NCBI GenBank assembly: GCA_002338615.1
Contig: DDIS01000080.1
Span: 1-8,640 of the forward strand
Reading direction: 5' to 3'
Length of the DNA: 8,640 nt
Origin: Proteobacteria bacterium UBA1844
GTDB taxonomy: Bacteria; Pseudomonadota; Gammaproteobacteria; Steroidobacterales; Woeseiaceae
In this document: positions 6,453 through 8,640 of the stretch, in pieces
How positions within the stretch are numbered: position 1 is the first letter of the stretch
Layout of the letters: every line of letters starts with the position of its first letter
The notes under the pieces: model-generated
Seen by the model: the letters and a program-made list of their open reading frames with translations, nothing else
What the model was told of the DNA's origin: nothing
Database searches by the model: none
Program-made: the position numbers and the translations under genes

Positions 6453-7583
6453 TTAATGGCCGAGCGATTTCACGCTTAGTTCAACGACGCGCCCGCCCAG
6501 TTCGTATGCTGAACGCTGCAGCGAATTGCAGAAAACCACGACCGATATGTCGAGGTCCGGGAATCGTTTGTACAGTGTCGTGAACCCTACCCAGCTGCCG
6601 GTATGGCCGACAACACGCTCACCATACATCTCTTCCACACTCAGGCCGAATGCGTAGTTGGCCACTTGCGACCCATCGTCAGTGTCTTCCAGCATTCCCG
6701 GCAGCGGTGTTTCAACCATCTCGATGAGCGACGCTCCACCCTTGCCGAGTTGGTTGTTGTAGAAATTCCTGTCCCACTTGATGAAATCATCAAGGCTCGT
6801 GTAGACACCGCCATCCCCGACCCAGCTCAGGTTGGTGTCGTAGGTTTCCCAGCTGCCGTCCGGCATTTTCTGATAGCCATAGGCACGATTGGGAATGATC
6901 TGGTTGACGTTGTCGTTGAAACGAGAGGCGTTCATACCGAGCGGGCCGAATATTTCGTCTTGTGCAAATTCACGCAGTGTCTTGCCGCTGGCGCTTTCGA
7001 CCACCTGGGACAAAAGAAAATAGGCAAGGTTGGAGTACTGCCAGCGCGTGCCCGGTTCGAGAGCGAGATCTGCTTTTGCAACCAGTTCGTAAAACTCCTC
7101 GATCGTCAGGAAGTCCTGGTTACCGAAGCGAAACTCGCTGCCATCGGGTTTCCTGAATGCTTCATGATCGTAGTCACCCATGCCTGCAAAGTGATGGATC
7201 ATCTGCCGGATCGTCACCTTGCGGCCGTAGTCCATCAGGTCGGGCAGGTAGGTGTGCACGTCGGCATCGAGATCAAGGTCACCACGCTCGGCAAGTATGG
7301 CGATCGCCATTGCCGTAAATTGCTTGCTGATCGAGCCCATCCTGAAGACCGACGTCGAGCTAATCGGAATGCCGTATTCCAGGTTGGCGAGGCCGTAGCC
7401 GGCCTTGTGAATGTAGGCCCCGTGCTGGATGACACCCGCTGCACAACCGGGCTCATCGACACCGATGTCGGCAAAAACCTCATCTATCGATTTGCTTAAG
7501 CCGGCATCGGCGAGTGCGAGTGCCGGCAGCAGCAGCGTGGTCAGCGTGAGCAGTGCGGGACGGAATCCCCTTCTCCTATTCAT
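6453..7583 (-). CDS. Exported beta-lactamase-fold serine hydrolase (class C / PBP4*-like)
   Basis: This 376-residue member of the serine beta-lactamase-related superfamily begins with a classic signal peptide: basic MNRRR, a hydrophobic stretch, and a likely cleavage after ALA at residue 25. The active-site motifs are in the right order: S84-I-S-K87 (GSISKQFTAM), Y183-S-N185 (WQYSNLAYFLL) and H327-T-G329 (GHTGSWVGF), the last replacing the KTG of true beta-lactamases as is common in esterase and peptidase members. The segment usually written HTSGL reads HHFAGM here. The family includes D-aminopeptidases, esterases and uncharacterised peptidases; the motifs do not separate these, and there is no basis for calling it a resistance enzyme. 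GGAG is 8 bases before the ATG. It lies 26 bases downstream of the monooxygenase-fold gene on the same strand, so the two probably share a transcript. Predicted periplasmic. Confidence 0.9.
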   Translation of the reverse strand: MNRRRGFRPALLTLTTLLLPALALADAGLSKSIDEVFADIGVDEPGCAAGVIQHGAYIHKAGYGLANLEYGIPISSTSVFRMGSISKQFTAMAIAILAERGDLDLDADVHTYLPDLMDYGRKVTIRQMIHHFAGMGDYDHEAFRKPDGSEFRFGNQDFLTIEEFYELVAKADLALEPGTRWQYSNLAYFLLSQVVESASGKTLREFAQDEIFGPLGMNASRFNDNVNQIIPNRAYGYQKMPDGSWETYDTNLSWVGDGGVYTSLDDFIKWDRNFYNNQLGKGGASLIEMVETPLPGMLEDTDDGSQVANYAFGLSVEEMYGERVVGHTGSWVGFTTLYKRFPDLDISVVVFCNSLQRSAYELGGRVVELSVKSLGH

Positions 7584-7609
7584 CCAAGGTACTCCAACGA
7601 AAAATTTGT

Positions 7610-7915
7610 CTAAGCCTCGACCACCCAGTCGGGATCGTCAAATTCGCCAATCACCCTAATGTCGACAAACGGTGCCTGTCCCTGGAGTATTTTCTGCACA
7701 GTCTCCGACGGGCTGGCTTCCATCGCATCGCGCGCCGTTTTGCTTTCCCAGCTTGCAATCGCAAGTAACACATTCGCATCGCCTATCTTGCGATGCAAGC
7801 GCGTGCCACGTGCGCCTGGCGCCCGCTGAATGATTTCGCTGGCACGCACCCAGGCGTCGGCGTAGGCCTCGGCACTGTGGCCGGGATGAATATGTACCTC
7901 GAACACAAAAATCAT
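7610..7915 (-). CDS. Small antibiotic-biosynthesis-monooxygenase (ABM)-fold protein
   Basis: This 101-residue cytoplasmic protein has the size and layout of ABM-like ferredoxin-fold proteins. It opens with a beta strand (MIFVFEVHIHPG), has a helix (AYADAWVRASEIIQRA), then GARGTRLHRKI, the strand VLLAIASWESKTARDAM that is typical of the family's W-x-S-x-x-A-x-x-x-M region, and a closing strand. Such proteins are dimeric and include quinol monooxygenases, heme-degrading enzymes and many members of unknown role; no cofactor or substrate can be assigned. I chose ATG at 7915-7913, where the fold begins and AGGAG lies 11 bases upstream. The frame stays open to 8047 but the extra 44 residues resemble non-coding sequence and cross the divergent promoter region. 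It is the first gene of a probable two-gene unit with the exported serine hydrolase. Confidence 0.72.
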   Translation of the reverse strand: MIFVFEVHIHPGHSAEAYADAWVRASEIIQRAPGARGTRLHRKIGDANVLLAIASWESKTARDAMEASPSETVQKILQGQAPFVDIRVIGEFDDPDWVVEA

Positions 7916-8073
7916 GTCGTCGCATGCTCCTGACCGGGATATCACCCGTTCTACAGCAATCACCCGTTTTCTGCATGAAAAGGAGACTATTTGCTCAGGT
8001 AGTCGGCATTGCGATATGGCACGGTAGGTAGCTTGAAGCACATTCACGGAAAGCTAGCATCACCGGAGTAACG
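7916..8073. promoter_or_regulatory. Divergent intergenic region with direct and inverted repeats
   Basis: The 158 bases between two divergent genes must carry both promoters. A perfect 10-base direct repeat ATCACCCGTT occurs at 7941-7950 and 7959-7968, 18 bases start to start. It is followed by a perfect inverted repeat TTTTC-TGCAT-GAAAA at 7967-7981, overlapping the end of the second copy. A weak plus-strand promoter candidate is TTGCTC (7991-7996), an 18-base spacer, and TATGGC (8015-8020). The repeats lie on the monooxygenase side, just upstream of its ribosome-binding site, where a bound regulator could block transcription. Promoter boxes are low confidence; the repeats themselves are directly visible. 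Confidence 0.4.
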
Positions 8074-8640
8074 ATGAACCTCATACCTGCGCAATCAATT
8101 GAACTTTGGGCCACCACGATCCTGGTCTTCGTGCTTGCGAGTCCGGCTGGTTACGCCGAGACGTTTCAATTTCGCGTTGGATTCGACGCATTGCCCGGTG
8201 TCGTGGAGTTGACGTCGGGCGAGGTGAATAAAGGTATCGAGATACTGCAGCGCGAATTGCAAAAACGTGATGCCAGCCAGGGCGATGTACTGGCCACGCT
8301 GTGCGGTGCCTACATCGTCAGCGCGGAGCTCTATAAAGCCAGGTCGGTGTGTGCCGAGGCGGTCGAAAAATTCCCGGGTGAGACGGCCTTTAACAATCGC
8401 GGTGTATGGCGCGCGCTCAGTGGTGATTTCGACGGCGCGAAAGCCGATTTTGATCGCGCCCGCCCGGCACGCATGGATGAATACCTCGAATATCTTGAAT
8501 CTCACGACGTGGGCCTTGTTGCCGACGGCAATTTCAACCTGGTCGGCGCACTGGCGGCAAAGCAAATTGCGGCGGACGCGCAGATGCCGAACGCGCGCCG
8601 GATCGGCGCCGACATCGAGCGCCTCGACGAACGTCCGTAG
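8074..8640 (+). CDS. Exported TPR-like protein of unknown function
   Basis: This 188-residue protein is complete, its TAG being the last three bases of the window. A hydrophobic N-terminal stretch (11-27) and a likely cleavage after GYA at residue 28 indicate export to the periplasm. The body contains two tetratricopeptide-like helical hairpins: about 72-103 (VLATLCGAYIVSAELYKA, then VCAEAVEKFPG) and 104-137 (NNRGVWRALSGDFDGAKADFDRA), the second with the clear G-x-x-D-x-A-x-x-D-F-x-x-A spacing. Two Cys (C77, C93) lie in the first hairpin. TPR units normally bind peptides or partner proteins; no enzyme motif is visible. The ATG is well supported by GGAG at 8065-8068 with a 5-base spacer. It diverges from the monooxygenase gene, so a shared regulator is possible. 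I do not recognise a named family beyond TPR. Confidence 0.75.
   Translation: MNLIPAQSIELWATTILVFVLASPAGYAETFQFRVGFDALPGVVELTSGEVNKGIEILQRELQKRDASQGDVLATLCGAYIVSAELYKARSVCAEAVEKFPGETAFNNRGVWRALSGDFDGAKADFDRARPARMDEYLEYLESHDVGLVADGNFNLVGALAAKQIAADAQMPNARRIGADIERLDERP

Noticed and set aside
6603..7499. 298-codon open frame on the plus strand
   Set aside because: It is antisense to the serine hydrolase, whose catalytic motifs are all present; its translation has no domain signature.
7916..8047. 44-residue N-terminal extension of the ABM-fold protein
   Set aside because: The extension has no fold signal and would occupy the divergent regulatory spacer; the inner ATG begins at the fold and has AGGAG upstream.

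Overview
The window reads as a GC-rich chromosomal segment from a gammaproteobacterium. The best pointer is a RimK that matches the E. coli protein closely over its first ~290 residues; the marine or environmental flavour of the rest is only an impression. No rRNA, tRNA, insertion sequence, integrase, CRISPR array or phage gene is visible. Gene density is high and every intergenic gap is under about 160 bases.

Positions 1-5026 hold a tightly packed plus-strand unit that begins upstream of the window. In order it contains the tail of an unidentified gene, a D-Ala-D-Ala-ligase-like ATP-grasp enzyme, a large protein fusing a GNAT acetyltransferase to an acetylpolyamine-amidohydrolase/HDAC-type deacetylase, a free-standing GNAT acetyltransferase, and a lipoprotein of the N-acyl-D-amino-acid deacylase family. 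Junctions are a 4-base overlap, then gaps of 4, 5 and 32 bases, so co-transcription and translational coupling are likely. The common chemistry is making and breaking amide bonds on amines or amino acids: ATP-driven ligation, N-acetylation (twice), zinc-dependent deacetylation and periplasmic deacylation. This is the most interesting part of the window. The deacetylase ends in a lysine-serine tail encoded by nine perfect hexanucleotide repeats, and the deacylase has Asp where characterised relatives have a metal-binding Cys.

Positions 5106-8047 are on the minus strand. A RimK-type S6:glutamate ligase carries an extra C-terminal RCK_C (TrkA-C) domain and converges on the first unit. Upstream of it lies a probable two-gene unit: a small antibiotic-biosynthesis-monooxygenase-fold protein followed 26 bases later by an exported beta-lactamase-fold serine hydrolase.

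Positions 8074-8640 encode a short exported TPR-like protein on the plus strand, complete to the last base. It is divergent from the monooxygenase gene across a 158-base spacer holding a direct repeat and an inverted repeat that may be regulatory.
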